DNA of 64,000 bases from Verticillium longisporum (taxonomy: Eukaryota > Ascomycota > Sordariomycetes > Glomerellales > Plectosphaerellaceae), in assembly GCA_019188255.1 (NCBI GenBank), contig JAETXT010000012.1, positions 1,116,001 to 1,180,000 of the forward strand, in the 5' to 3' direction. The translations under genes and the position numbers were made by a program. Each line of letters begins with the position of its first letter. The first letter of the stretch is position 1. The notes beneath the pieces were generated by a model. It did not search any database, was not told where the DNA came from, and worked only from the letters and a program-made list of their open reading frames with translations. Of the stretch, positions 23,447-33,676 are shown in pieces.

Positions 23447-24203
23447 GGCGGAGGAAGAGAGTGGTGCCCTCCGGAGTATGATGGGTAGAACTGATGTGGA
23501 ATCTCTAGGGTCACTAAAAGTCGGTTGAATTGGTATGATGATGGGTGATGTGTGGGATTCCCGAGAAAGCCGCAGGCTGAAGGATCGAAGTGGAAAGGGC
23601 TGTTGTGGCATTACTAAGGCTCAAGAGACCGGACCTATCACCATCTTTATCATTCATCATCGCATTCTTATCAGCTACGGCAGAGTCTGTGGACACTTTC
23701 GGCCCAAGGTGTTCCCAGGAGTAACAAATCAGGGCACATGCACGGAGAATGCCACAGAATCAGCAAGGGGGTCTAACTTGAGATCATTAGTTGCCTTACA
23801 GGCTTTGTTCCGGCTTACCTGCATAGATCCAAGGGAGGGGGTGAAAACTCCGGTCCAAAATGATAGCAGCCCCGCTCGAGAAGGCTGCAGTCAGCAAGTA
23901 AACTTTACGAGCAAGCAAGTATGCGCCCGAATCCTTCTGATAGTGTCATTGACTCGTACTATGTAGAGTAACGTCAGATTCCTAGAAATAGCAAGTTTAT
24001 TACCCCTGCCCATTGGGTGAGACGGCCCGTACCGGCGGGAAAAGAATCCCCCCTGGGAGTGGGAACTGTCTGCGCCGATGTTGGTTGGCATGGCCCATGC
24101 ATGTCAGTCCTCGGTCCTGTTGAGTGAAAACCAAGCCAGATGCTCGAACTAACCGCAGCCCCGATACCACCACAAGGTTGATCACCACAATACGACTCTC
24201 GCA
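23447..24203. promoter_or_regulatory. Bidirectional promoter region between UbiA and FAD oxidase genes
   Basis: 757 bp between divergent starts, fitting co-regulation of the pair. If the upstream ATG (23611) of the UbiA gene is used, the region shrinks to 592 bp. No operator motif was identified with confidence. Confidence 0.5.
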
Positions 24204-25799
24204 ATGAAGGCCTCGATACTTTCTCTGTCCTGTATTCTCTGGGTCCTTGCAGCTGGTGTCAGCGTCCCCAGATACTTTGAGAAGCACGCGATCACACGTC
24301 GTGACTTGACCGCCAAACAAATCCGAGAGGAACTCGGCCTCCGGGTCTCCAATACCACCTTGATCTTCGGACCGGAAGCTTGCCGTTTCGAAAAGGCCAC
24401 TTCCAGATGGACGGACTCTTCCAAGCCTGATGTCCAAGTTGTGATTGAGCCAGGAATTGAATCAGATGTCGCGACAATTGTAAGACCTCAAACCACCACC
24501 GACTACAAGGAGAGATCCCGCATGCTGACACTGCTTCCGAAAGGTCCAATACTGCAACGCGAACAGCATCGAATTTTTGGCACTCAATGGCGGACACGGC
24601 GTGGCGGCAAGTCTTAGTACATTTAGCGGCATCCAGATCAGCATGCGGCAGCTCGACAACATCACCATCCAACCCGGCGTCAAGTCAGCCTGGTTCGGAG
24701 GCGGCACCGTCGTAGGCCCAGTCATCCACCATCTGTGGGACAAGGGCTTTGTCACCACCACAGGCGGGTGTGAATGCGTCGGCATGCTAGGCGCCGGTCT
24801 GGGGGTGGTCACGGTCGTTACGAAGGCCTGTACGGTATGATCAGCGACAATATGCTGCAGCTCAATGTTGTCTTGGCCAATGGCTCCACCATCCGCACCA
24901 ACACCACGAGCCACAGCGACCTTCTCTGGGGCATGAAAGGGGCCGGGCACAATTTCGGCATTGTCACGAGCTATGAGATGAACATCTTTCCCCGGGGCCC
25001 CGACACCTGGCATTACCACAACTACATCTGGCGCGGTGAACAGTTGGAGGCTGTCTTCAATGCCCTCAACCATTTTCATGGCAACGGCTCAACTCCCATT
25101 GACATGGCCTTCAACGTTGGAACTTTCCTGATGAACGCTTCCATGAGTGGTGAGGAGCCTGTTCTCTCTTGGACGTTTGCCTATCGCGGCACCTCCGAAG
25201 AGGCCGAGAAACATCTCGCCCCCATGAACGCTATAGAGGCCGCCTACGAGGAATTCGGCGACGTGCCTTACTCGCAAATCGCCCATGCGCAGGGCACAGG
25301 CATGTCCGACCCCATCTGCCAGCATAACGGTGTACATATCTCGTCGACAGCAGGTCTCCAAGTCTATAACCTGACGGCCGAGCGCCTCATTTACGATGGC
25401 TTCAAGAAGCGCGCGATCGAAGACCCAGACCTCGCGGCTGTGACGGGTATCATGCACGAAGGCTACGCGACGGCCGGGGTCGAGGCCGTTGACTCGGCGA
25501 GTTCGGCGTACCCCTTCCGCGCCGACCGCCACCTGATGTTCTTCAACGCGGCTGTAACACACCGCGATAGCGCCCTCGAGGAGAGGGCCAGGATCTGGGC
25601 CGCCGAGGTCAGCGACCAGTGGAACGCGGGCGAGCCAGGCCGCACCAGCAATGTCTACCTCAACTACGCCACCAGCTTCGAGACCCTCGAGGAGCGGTAC
25701 GGCCACGAGAGCTGGCGCATCGAGAGGCTGCGAGGCCTCAAGGCCCTGTATGACCCCAACAACCGCTTCCGCTACTACAACCCCATCGTTGTTGAATAA
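24204..25799 (+). CDS. Secreted FAD-linked oxidoreductase (BBE/PCMH type), one-base frameshift
   Basis: FAD-dependent oxidase of the berberine-bridge-like family. The N-terminal signal peptide (MKASILSLSCILWVLAAGVS) predicts secretion or an ER-lumen location. Exons are 24204-24479 and 24544-25799; the 64-bp intron has GTAAGA, a CTGAC branch and AAAG. FAD-binding features are NGGHGVAAS, GGGTVVGPVIHHLW and GGCECVGMLGAGLGG; the substrate domain and the end DPNNRFRYYNP are complete. The frame breaks at 24801-24805: the G run there has five bases where the conserved glycine motif needs six, so the predicted 510-aa protein is split, with a stop at 24838-24840. This is probably an assembly error or else a very recent loss, since the rest is intact. 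It may act on the product of the neighbouring prenyltransferase. Confidence 0.82.
24480..24543 (+). other. Intron of the FAD oxidase gene
   Basis: GTAAGA donor, GCTGAC branch 14-18 bases before the AAAG acceptor, phase 0. Splicing joins VATI to VQYCNANSIEF as in the family. Confidence 0.9.
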
Positions 25800-26481
25800 A
25801 ACGGACAGCACAAGCCGTTTGTACGTACTCTGGAAGGGATGGCTAAGGGGAGTATTTGAAGAAAATCATACGCTTTCCAAGGCTTTTCTTCGATTTGCGA
25901 GAATTTAAAACTCCCAAGATTCTAGCCACATCTGAGCGACATGCTCGAACAAAACGATGATCAATATTTCCCTCCTTGCGTGATCTTTTACCCTTATCCA
26001 CTCGTGATGTATGTAGTCGCTTCAGACATAGCAAAATACCAAGCTTGGATCAACAGTGGCGTGACTTGCCTGACGCCAGCCCTTAGACCGATGGCGCGGT
26101 GGTCAACAACACCGACGACTTCTACAATGCTGTGCTTTGATGTCAATCGAGAGTGATATCTCCTCGTCAGAACAAGGACACAGTCACCAGCGAATATGTA
26201 TCGCATTGCTCTTCAAACCCAATTCGTCCGGCGCAACAATGTTACGCGCCGTTGAGGTGCAGCCTGCCTCCGAAGTTAACGCTGCTTGATGCGAATCAAT
26301 CCAATGGCTTTCCAGGACAAACAGCAAGCACAACAACAACATGCAAGCTAAGGCAGCTAACAGCAACGTTGTAGCGTGGGTCTTCAGGCGCTTTCGGCTT
26401 GCTTTTCTCAATCAGCTGTCTGCTTTCCTTTGACACAGAACAGGTACCAACGTCAGTGTAACCCCCGCCCCTTATTTCCCC
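25800..26481. other. Region between convergent FAD oxidase and MDR genes
   Basis: About 680 bp holding both 3' ends, with no supported gene or repeat. Confidence 0.5.
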
Positions 26482-27612
26482 TTACTCTTCATTAGGGGTG
26501 AACACAACAGATCGACCAGCACTAGACTCCGTCCCGGCAACTTGCAACGCTTCGGCAAAGTCCTCCATCTTGAAGGCCCTTTGAATCTTCAAACCCGCCT
26601 TCTCGCCCAGCTTCAAAACCCCCGTCTGCACAAGCTTGACGAGATCCTCCTCTTGACTCCAAGTACACATCATTGTCGCCCGAACGGTAATGCCTTTGAG
26701 TTGGAGGAGCGGGATGGGGATCGAGATCTCGGGGACGCCGCTCATCAAGTTAACCCGTCCACCGGCCTGGAGAGAGAGCATCCCTGCGCGAATGTGGTCG
26801 GTGTTCGCGGCGGTCTGCGGGGTCATGTCGAGGAAGACGTCGACAGGGCCGAATCTCGAGATCTCGGATAGGTCCGTCTCCAAGCTGCCGCTAAGCTTGA
26901 CCGTCTCGTCCCGTCCCGGCGCCAGATCCCTGAGTTCTTCCAGGACCTTCTCGTTGCGGCCCATGGCGATGACGCGGGCCCCCATGGCGAGGGCGACGTG
27001 CACGGCCGCGCCGCCGAAGTTCCCCGTCGCCGGACTGATCAAGACGGTCTCGCCCGCCGTTAGGTTAACATCCCGGAGGCCGCCGTACGGAACGGCCATC
27101 TGTCCGAAGAATACGAGGTCGCGGGGACTGACGCCGTGTTGCTGCAAAGCTCCTTCGTCGAAGCGATGCACGGACTCGATGGGGGCCTTGACAAGCTCGG
27201 CCCAGGTGCCGTGATGCCAGACATCTTTGGCAATTGCTTGCATCTCACCTGTGGCAGCAAGTAGCGCTAGGAGCATGATCTGGCCCGGGTCGTCACGCGG
27301 GCGGATCGTGGGGTCGACAACCACGAGGTCGCCGACTTTCAACTTGGCGGCATCCGGGGGGACGGCGACGACGCGCCCTACCGCGTTGGTGCCGCCTATC
27401 AGAGGGAAGGGGACAGGATACTGGCGCGGGTTATCCCTGGAATAGATGTCGTTGATGTACCCTGGGATCCAGCAGTACAGTGTTTTCACGATCACTGACC
27501 CGACATCTGCCGTAGGGGTGGGAAAGGAGGTGACTTCTGGGGGAGTAGATGGCGAAGTGAAGTAAAGCCCCTTGTAGTTGCTTGGGAGTTGGGTTAACGT
27601 TGTTGAAGCCAT
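26482..27612 (-). CDS. Medium-chain dehydrogenase/reductase (zinc-free, enoyl/quinone reductase-like)
   Basis: A 376-aa single-exon NAD(P)H-dependent reductase of the MDR superfamily. A GroES-like N-terminal half (VIVKTLYCWIPGYINDIYS, FPLIGGTNAVGRVVAVP) is followed by a Rossmann domain with SPATGNFGGAAVHVALAMGARVIAMGRN, whose GNFGG takes the place of the usual AxxGxxG. The cysteine and histidine ligands of zinc alcohol dehydrogenases are not apparent, so it is likely a zinc-independent enoyl, quinone or alkenal reductase. It is convergent with the FAD oxidase and closes the compact gene group before the retrotransposon. The substrate is unknown; an unsaturated carbonyl in the same pathway is an inference from context. 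Confidence 0.85.
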   Translation of the reverse strand: MASTTLTQLPSNYKGLYFTSPSTPPEVTSFPTPTADVGSVIVKTLYCWIPGYINDIYSRDNPRQYPVPFPLIGGTNAVGRVVAVPPDAAKLKVGDLVVVDPTIRPRDDPGQIMLLALLAATGEMQAIAKDVWHHGTWAELVKAPIESVHRFDEGALQQHGVSPRDLVFFGQMAVPYGGLRDVNLTAGETVLISPATGNFGGAAVHVALAMGARVIAMGRNEKVLEELRDLAPGRDETVKLSGSLETDLSEISRFGPVDVFLDMTPQTAANTDHIRAGMLSLQAGGRVNLMSGVPEISIPIPLLQLKGITVRATMMCTWSQEEDLVKLVQTGVLKLGEKAGLKIQRAFKMEDFAEALQVAGTESSAGRSVVFTPNEE

Positions 27613-28332
27613 TTTCGGATGTAGTACGAAGGCTTAATGGCGACTTGGAGTGGTCTCAAGACGGAGGAAGGGTTAAGATGTGAATATCTTGCGTGATAAG
27701 AAGGAAGACGAGGAGATATATTACCTTTCTTCAACTCTTCCAGCTTGAATCAGATCAAAAAGTCAATGGCTGATTCCACGGACTGTAACGCTAACAGATG
27801 CTCGGCATGGCAAGCTCGCGAGAGTATTCGACGGGGATTGCACGCCTGCAATCTCGTCAAGTTGTACATACAGGCTTGCGCATAGTTGCCTCGAATCCCC
27901 CTTGGAGCACGACTTGCATATGCACTAATACGTGGGGGTTTCCAGAGGTATCGGTACTAACTGTCCATCCGCCCTCGCTTTGCGAGCAAAGGGTCACCGA
28001 TGCAGCGCTCATCAACTTGGGCATACCCAACCGTTGACCCCCTTTTCCGCCCGGCTAAATTTCCGCAGAGGAGGAGGCGCACCAAGTCACGCAATTCTCT
28101 CGGTAAACACCCGGGATCCGATCCGATTGCTCGTCTTCACCGACATGCCTTATAGGCATGCGTGGGATGCAGATAGTGCAGTGTAACATCAAATGGGAAG
28201 AAAGGGTAAGTTTGCCCGCCTCCCCCTCTCCCCTCGTCTCATCTCGACAGGATGAATAGCCGCAGAACCCATTTGTGTGACGTACGACCCATGGTGCCAA
28301 GGCGTGTTGGAGGCAGGTCTGCATGCCACGGG
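27613..28332. other. Region between the MDR gene and the copia element
   Basis: 720 bp comprising the MDR promoter (nearest the ATG at 27612) and the left flank of the retrotransposon insertion. No gene was seen. Confidence 0.5.
28329..28332. repeat. Left target-site duplication of the copia element (CGGG)
   Basis: CGGG precedes the 5' LTR and CGGG follows the 3' LTR at 34205-34208. If the terminal A belongs to the duplication rather than the LTR, the repeat is five bases (ACGGG at 28328-28332 and 34204-34208), the usual length for Ty1/copia. Confidence 0.65.
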
Positions 28333-28545
28333 TGTTGCCGATCAGGCAAGGTTCTGTTCTGTGACCCAGGAGTACTTTCATCCCAAATGTGGAGTCCTCA
28401 TTTGATGCATTTGTTCTGTCGTTATCGCCCCGGTAAGACTCCTTACCGATGCTGGATCTGACCAATTACCTTCGTTTGGACTTCTGGAAGTCTCCTTTTG
28501 TACCTTAACAACAATCAATCCACTTTGTTCAATTCCGTGGTGACA
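28333..28545 (+). repeat. 5' LTR of the copia element
   Basis: 213 bp, starting TGTTGCCGATCAGG and ending CCGTGGTGACA, identical to the 3' LTR at 33992-34204 on full reading. Confidence 0.95.
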
Positions 28546-28563
28546 GTTATGAGCCCGGGCGAC
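28546..28563 (+). promoter_or_regulatory. Primer-binding site complementary to the initiator tRNA-Met anticodon arm
   Basis: The sequence directly after the LTR, GTTATGAGCCC, is the exact reverse complement of GGGCTCATAAC, the anticodon stem-loop of eukaryotic initiator tRNA-Met. Priming from a half-tRNA at this internal position is known for Drosophila copia and yeast Ty5, rather than the usual tRNA 3' end. Confidence 0.75.
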
Positions 28564-28921
28564 GATACAGCTCCTTGACCTTCGATATCTACAGCAGGGC
28601 GCCTACGGCCAATACGCCTGCTGCGAAGCTGTCTACAGCTGAATCGCCGCTGCACTTCAACAGTCAATTGACGCGACGTTTCGCCATTGACGACCACTGG
28701 CCAAGGGCCGTTACCGACATCCTCCAGGAGAGCGATCATCTCTCCACGACACATCGAAGCAGGAGAAATCAGCTCCTCAAGACCAATTGAACCTCCGAGA
28801 CGTGTGGCCTAGGGCTTGAGTACACGCGGGGTCAATTGATGATATTCAACATACACGCGATCAGTCGCGACCATCGAACGACCTCCCCGACGGTCTCCGA
28901 CAACGCCCAGGGATCCTCAAG

Positions 28922-31900
28922 ATGGACTCTGGTAAGCACAGAGTGACACTTACAAGGAGGGAGGAATGGAGGACATGGCTCAACTCCGTCAGAGCCGTGG
29001 CGACCTCCTACGAGGCCTGGGATCTAGTCGACCCAGACAAAGAGGCTGACAGACGGCCCAAGAGGGCCAAGAAGCCAACAGCACCGTCATTCGAAGATGA
29101 GACGCGAGATCTCAGCACACTGCTGACGTTGTACAAGATCCATTTGGACATCTACAACAGGGAGTCAGCGGGCCTCCAGGAGGTCCAGAAATACATCCTC
29201 AACACAGTCGACAGGAGCCTTTCGGCCGTCTTCATGAACGAGGAAAGCAGCCAGGAGTGGCTCAAGGCGTTGAAGGACCACTTCGCCCCTTCCGACATGG
29301 GACAGAAACAATACATTCGCCAGCGCTGGGAGGAGCATATGGCGATGATCAAGAAGATGGACCATGAGAAGTGGGTTGACGACTTCATCCTACTCTGTAT
29401 CGAAGTTGAGAAGCACGGGATTCCTCAGCTTAAAGAAGCCGCAGATCAAAATGTTCAATTCCTTCGGGCAATTCTTTCCGTGTCTCCAGGGTGGGCCGAA
29501 GCAGAGTGCGCCCACCAAGTTCGCCGGGAGCTGGATGATCGTGATGGAGGGAAGGTACTGGCGTTGAGGTACAAGAGCTACCTTAGAGACTACCAACCGC
29601 ATCGCCTCACCACCAAGCCATCTCAGACGTCCTTCTACAGCGACTCGGTGACCTTCATGGGCAAGGACCGGAATGGTCAAAGTGATCGGACGAGTGCCCA
29701 GGATTCCCATCGTGACTCTCCTCAACAGCCAAACAGCTCGCCTTCTCGCAGACCATTCTGCGACTGTGTACAGCAGAAGAGGGCACCCAAGGCGTGTCAG
29801 CCCATCTGTCTGTGCCCAAATATCGCAGAACACCGGAGGAAGAAGAGCTATCAATCCGATCAGAGCCTGCTGGACTACATTGACGAAGCGAAGAAAAGGA
29901 TGAAGCCAAGCACATTGCAATTCTGGAACGAGAAAATCAAGGAGGACAAAAAGAAGCGGCAGGAGGCAAGAGGCACCAGTGGAGTCGCCGTCTCTGCTTT
30001 TAACAACTTCCTCGGTGACGATGATGAACAGAGCTGCGATGACGAGTACACCAACTTCATGAGCAACTTCTCCGTCGCTGATTCGGACGAGTTTCAACGG
30101 ACAAACCGAGGAGGGGATCTCCGTCACGAGTTCCTGATCGACTCGGGTACACCCAACCATATAACCAACAACAAAGACCTCCTCACCAACTTTCGCGAGG
30201 CCACCGACACTGTAAGATACAGCACAGGAGGAGGCAAATCAAGCCCCGTCGAAGGGCATGGCACGATGGCCATCGACACCCTCGACAGCAAGCAGAACGT
30301 CATCAGCATCACCTGCCATGATGTCTCGTACATCAAAGACTACCCGACGACGCTTATTTCAGCCAGGCAGCTCCAACGCCAAGGACTCGGACTGGACTCG
30401 CTCAGGAACATGCTGTTCAACCCAGCCACTGGCTCAGAGATCCCACTTCAGGAGAAGGGTGGCCAGTATGCGGTGAACACCCTACATAGCACCACTTCCT
30501 TCTATCACTCCAAGAAGCAGAGAGCCGCGATGGTCAGCGACTCGAGGCTCTGGCACGAACGGCTGGCTCATGCCCACCCAGAGGCCATACAGCAGCTGCC
30601 ATACAGCTGTACTGGAGTTGGGGTGAAAGGGCCAACAACATTCGAATGCGAGTCTTGCGGGGTAGCGAAATCCAAGAAGATTGTATCTCGGAGACAGCCA
30701 ACGTACACGACGACGAATCCATTTGAGCGCGTCAACCTGGACTTCTTCAGCCCTGGGAAGTCGTACAACGGCATGGAGTCGTGCCTTGTAATAACGGACG
30801 CATATTCGGGGAAGATTGTTGTCAGGATTCTGCCTGCCAGAGCAGATGGCTTCCAGGCGTTTATCAACTTTGAGATGTTTCTCTGGAGACAGTACCATCT
30901 GGTCATCAAGGTCCTGAGAGTTGACTGGGACTCAGCACTACGCAGCAATCTGGTTACTTGGTCAGAAGAGCGCGGCATTCTCTTAGAGAGATCAGCCGCA
31001 AGGACACCAGAACAGAACGGTGCCGCAGAACGCAATGGAGGCACGATATTCACCATCGCAAGAACCCTTACCTCGGCTGCTGGGTTCCCGGAGGATTTGT
31101 GGCCAGAGGTGGTACAAACCGCTGCATATCTCCACAATCTCACGCCGAAGGGACGCCTACAGTGGGCGACACCAGAAGGAAGGCTGAACGACTGGCTCAA
31201 CTCCAAGGGCCTTGCCGCTCGAACTACGGCTCCAGGCCTGGCTCACCTGCGAAGATACGGATGCAGGGCGTATCCTCTCACGGCAGACGCCCAAGAGGGA
31301 CGTAACCGAAAGCAGAAGCTGGCTCCGAGAGCCCACATCGGCTATCTCTGTGGATACGACAGCAGCAACATATACAGAATCTGGGTTCCAGAGATGAAAG
31401 CAGTATTGAGGACAAGAGACGTGGGTTTCGATGAGTCCACAGTTTTCAAGGACGCCCAATCCCCAAAGCCAATTCTACAGGACGAATTCCAGGCTTTGGA
31501 CGTGCCCGTTGCGGACGCCCAGAATCCTTTCAACTCGTCACTGGACATTGACGAGTTCGATGTTGCCACCATCGACCTGTTCGAGAAAGCCCGGACATTC
31601 CAACTTGGAGGAAAGATCAACGCGGAGATACTGCGACCCCGGGAAGGTCACACAGCCAGCAGAGATGATGTCCTGCCGTCACCACGTCCAACTCCAGAGA
31701 CGGAGACTGGACAAGGCCAGCCAGCTGTCTCTGAGGGGGTGGAAGATGCCGTAATAGACACCATTCAAGGGGCTGAAGATGCTGTGGAAGACACGATCCC
31801 CGTGCCAGACACCATTCAAGTGACTGAAGAGGCTATTGAAGACACTATCGAAGTAGCTCGGAGCCCTGAATCAACACCTCAACACACACCAGCTGATCAA

Positions 31901-33676
31901 AGTTCAGCTGAAGACGAGACAGAGACTGTGGAGGCCCGACCATCAGTGGCACCAGCCCCACAGCCGTCGCCATCAACACAAATCCAAGGCACTCGAAGGA
32001 GCGCTAGAGACAGAAAGCCGTCACAGTTCAAAGACGGCACCCCCACCGACCAGGCTCTAGGAGCCCGCCGCAGCAAGAAAATGCCTCCATCATCACATTT
32101 GACCGTGGAATACTCATTCTTTCACACTCAGACTCCATCGAACAAGAAACCGCTTCTCCGAACAGATATGCCCGCGGAGCCAAGATCCTGGAAGGAGATG
32201 CTTCATTCTGATCACAAAAAGCAGTGGCTAGAAGCAAGCGTCCAGGAGGTCAACACCATTGAAAATATGGACACAATCGAGCAAGTCCCCTTCGAATCGG
32301 TCGACCAGGAAATACACAAGGTTCTCGGGTTGACCTGGGTCTGGAAATACAAGGTTGACTCCACCGGCTACGTGACCAAGTTCAAGGCCAGGCTCTGCGT
32401 ACGAGGAGACCAACAGCCCAAGAATGAGATGGAAACATACGCGTCGACACTGGCAGCCAAGACGTTCAGAACGTTGATGGCCATCTGTGCAGAGTTTGAC
32501 CTAGACACGCACCAGTTGGATGCCGTCAACGCCTTTCCAAATGCACACCTCGACGAGACAGTCTACGTCTGGGCCCCTCAGGGCTGGGATCTCATGCAGG
32601 AGATGCAACAGAAGAAGGGCGCTCCACAGAGGCGCACGATTTTCAAGCTGAAGAGAGCTTTGTACGGTTTGCGCCGATCACCGCTTCTCTGGCACAAGCT
32701 GCTGTCCGAGGCTATGCGGAAGATCGGCCTCGTGGCTCTCGAGGAAGATAACTGTGTCTTCATGGGCAGAGGCATGATCATGTTCTTCTACGTTGACGAC
32801 ATCATCCTCATGAACCGCAAAGAGGATCGCCAAGCGGCCGAAGAGCTGAAGAGCCAGCTCAAGTCTCTGTTCGAGATGCGAGAACTTGGCGAGGTCAGAT
32901 GGTTCTTAGGCATCAGAGTGGTCAGAGATCGTAGCCAGCGCAAGCTCTGGCTGTCTCTGGAGAACTACATCACTGAAAAGATGAAGGACCTCAACCTCCA
33001 GCCATCCACCAGAGGTCATTTGACGCCTCTATCAACAGACCCAGCACCTGCTCCAAAGGATTACGAAGCCTCTGCTGAATCCATTCAACTATACCAACGC
33101 AAAATTGGTTCCATCAATTACGCAGCAACCACAACACGACCTGATGTGGCCAAAGCTGCCTCAAGACTTGCGGAGTCTCTGCTCAGGCCGACAGAACTCC
33201 ATCACCTTGCAGCAGACCACTGTCTCCGCTACCTCTATCGCACAAGGACTCTCTCGCTGTCCTACGGAGGATCAGGAGACCATTCTACATCGCTGTATTG
33301 TGCGAGCGACGCATCATTCGGCGATGATCCCATCACCAGATTTAGTTCACAAGGATACACCACCATGCTCTTTGGAGGTCCAATTGACTGGAAAGCTACA
33401 AAGCAGCGATCCGTGGTCACTTCTAGCACCGAAGCTGAGCTGGTGGCCCTCAGTGTCGCAGCGAGGAACTACCTTGCCACTCTTCGTCTGATCAAGGAGC
33501 TTCAGCTACGTTTTCATGGCAAGGTTCCGATCCAGATGTTCTGTGATAACCGCCAAACGCTGCTGTTACTCACTAGTGAGAGGCCTCAAGCCACTACGAA
33601 GCTCAAGCATGTTGACATCCATCGTCTTTGGATCCGACAAACAGTCAGACAGGGAAGATATCCGTGGACTGGATGA
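28922..33676 (+). CDS. Copia Gag-Pol polyprotein (C-terminus frameshifted)
   Basis: A 1584-aa frame encodes a fused Gag-Pol. A Gag-like region spans about residues 1-390. The aspartic protease motif LIDSGTPNHITN is near residue 405. The integrase zinc region HERLAHAH…CESCG lies around 545-585, with the catalytic core DFFSPG (606), VDWDSA (668) and PEQNGAAERNG (about 700). The reverse transcriptase has FYVDDIIL near 1290, and RNase H has ASDASFGDD (1460) and SSTEAELVALS (1500). An acidic spacer with repeated DTI units separates integrase and polymerase. Near 33652-33660 one base is missing: the conserved copia ending (SVDWMSTDKIVSDGLTK) continues in the next frame to a stop at 33784-33786, so 42 or so residues are lost in the read frame. 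Confidence 0.93.
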   Translation: MDSGKHRVTLTRREEWRTWLNSVRAVATSYEAWDLVDPDKEADRRPKRAKKPTAPSFEDETRDLSTLLTLYKIHLDIYNRESAGLQEVQKYILNTVDRSLSAVFMNEESSQEWLKALKDHFAPSDMGQKQYIRQRWEEHMAMIKKMDHEKWVDDFILLCIEVEKHGIPQLKEAADQNVQFLRAILSVSPGWAEAECAHQVRRELDDRDGGKVLALRYKSYLRDYQPHRLTTKPSQTSFYSDSVTFMGKDRNGQSDRTSAQDSHRDSPQQPNSSPSRRPFCDCVQQKRAPKACQPICLCPNIAEHRRKKSYQSDQSLLDYIDEAKKRMKPSTLQFWNEKIKEDKKKRQEARGTSGVAVSAFNNFLGDDDEQSCDDEYTNFMSNFSVADSDEFQRTNRGGDLRHEFLIDSGTPNHITNNKDLLTNFREATDTVRYSTGGGKSSPVEGHGTMAIDTLDSKQNVISITCHDVSYIKDYPTTLISARQLQRQGLGLDSLRNMLFNPATGSEIPLQEKGGQYAVNTLHSTTSFYHSKKQRAAMVSDSRLWHERLAHAHPEAIQQLPYSCTGVGVKGPTTFECESCGVAKSKKIVSRRQPTYTTTNPFERVNLDFFSPGKSYNGMESCLVITDAYSGKIVVRILPARADGFQAFINFEMFLWRQYHLVIKVLRVDWDSALRSNLVTWSEERGILLERSAARTPEQNGAAERNGGTIFTIARTLTSAAGFPEDLWPEVVQTAAYLHNLTPKGRLQWATPEGRLNDWLNSKGLAARTTAPGLAHLRRYGCRAYPLTADAQEGRNRKQKLAPRAHIGYLCGYDSSNIYRIWVPEMKAVLRTRDVGFDESTVFKDAQSPKPILQDEFQALDVPVADAQNPFNSSLDIDEFDVATIDLFEKARTFQLGGKINAEILRPREGHTASRDDVLPSPRPTPETETGQGQPAVSEGVEDAVIDTIQGAEDAVEDTIPVPDTIQVTEEAIEDTIEVARSPESTPQHTPADQSSAEDETETVEARPSVAPAPQPSPSTQIQGTRRSARDRKPSQFKDGTPTDQALGARRSKKMPPSSHLTVEYSFFHTQTPSNKKPLLRTDMPAEPRSWKEMLHSDHKKQWLEASVQEVNTIENMDTIEQVPFESVDQEIHKVLGLTWVWKYKVDSTGYVTKFKARLCVRGDQQPKNEMETYASTLAAKTFRTLMAICAEFDLDTHQLDAVNAFPNAHLDETVYVWAPQGWDLMQEMQQKKGAPQRRTIFKLKRALYGLRRSPLLWHKLLSEAMRKIGLVALEEDNCVFMGRGMIMFFYVDDIILMNRKEDRQAAEELKSQLKSLFEMRELGEVRWFLGIRVVRDRSQRKLWLSLENYITEKMKDLNLQPSTRGHLTPLSTDPAPAPKDYEASAESIQLYQRKIGSINYAATTTRPDVAKAASRLAESLLRPTELHHLAADHCLRYLYRTRTLSLSYGGSGDHSTSLYCASDASFGDDPITRFSSQGYTTMLFGGPIDWKATKQRSVVTSSTEAELVALSVAARNYLATLRLIKELQLRFHGKVPIQMFCDNRQTLLLLTSERPQATTKLKHVDIHRLWIRQTVRQGRYPWTG

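Noticed and set aside
24204..25799. FAD oxidase as a genuine pseudogene
   Set aside because: Only one base is at fault, in a G run, and four other genes or frames in the window show the same kind of loss; sequence error is the simpler reading, though not proven.
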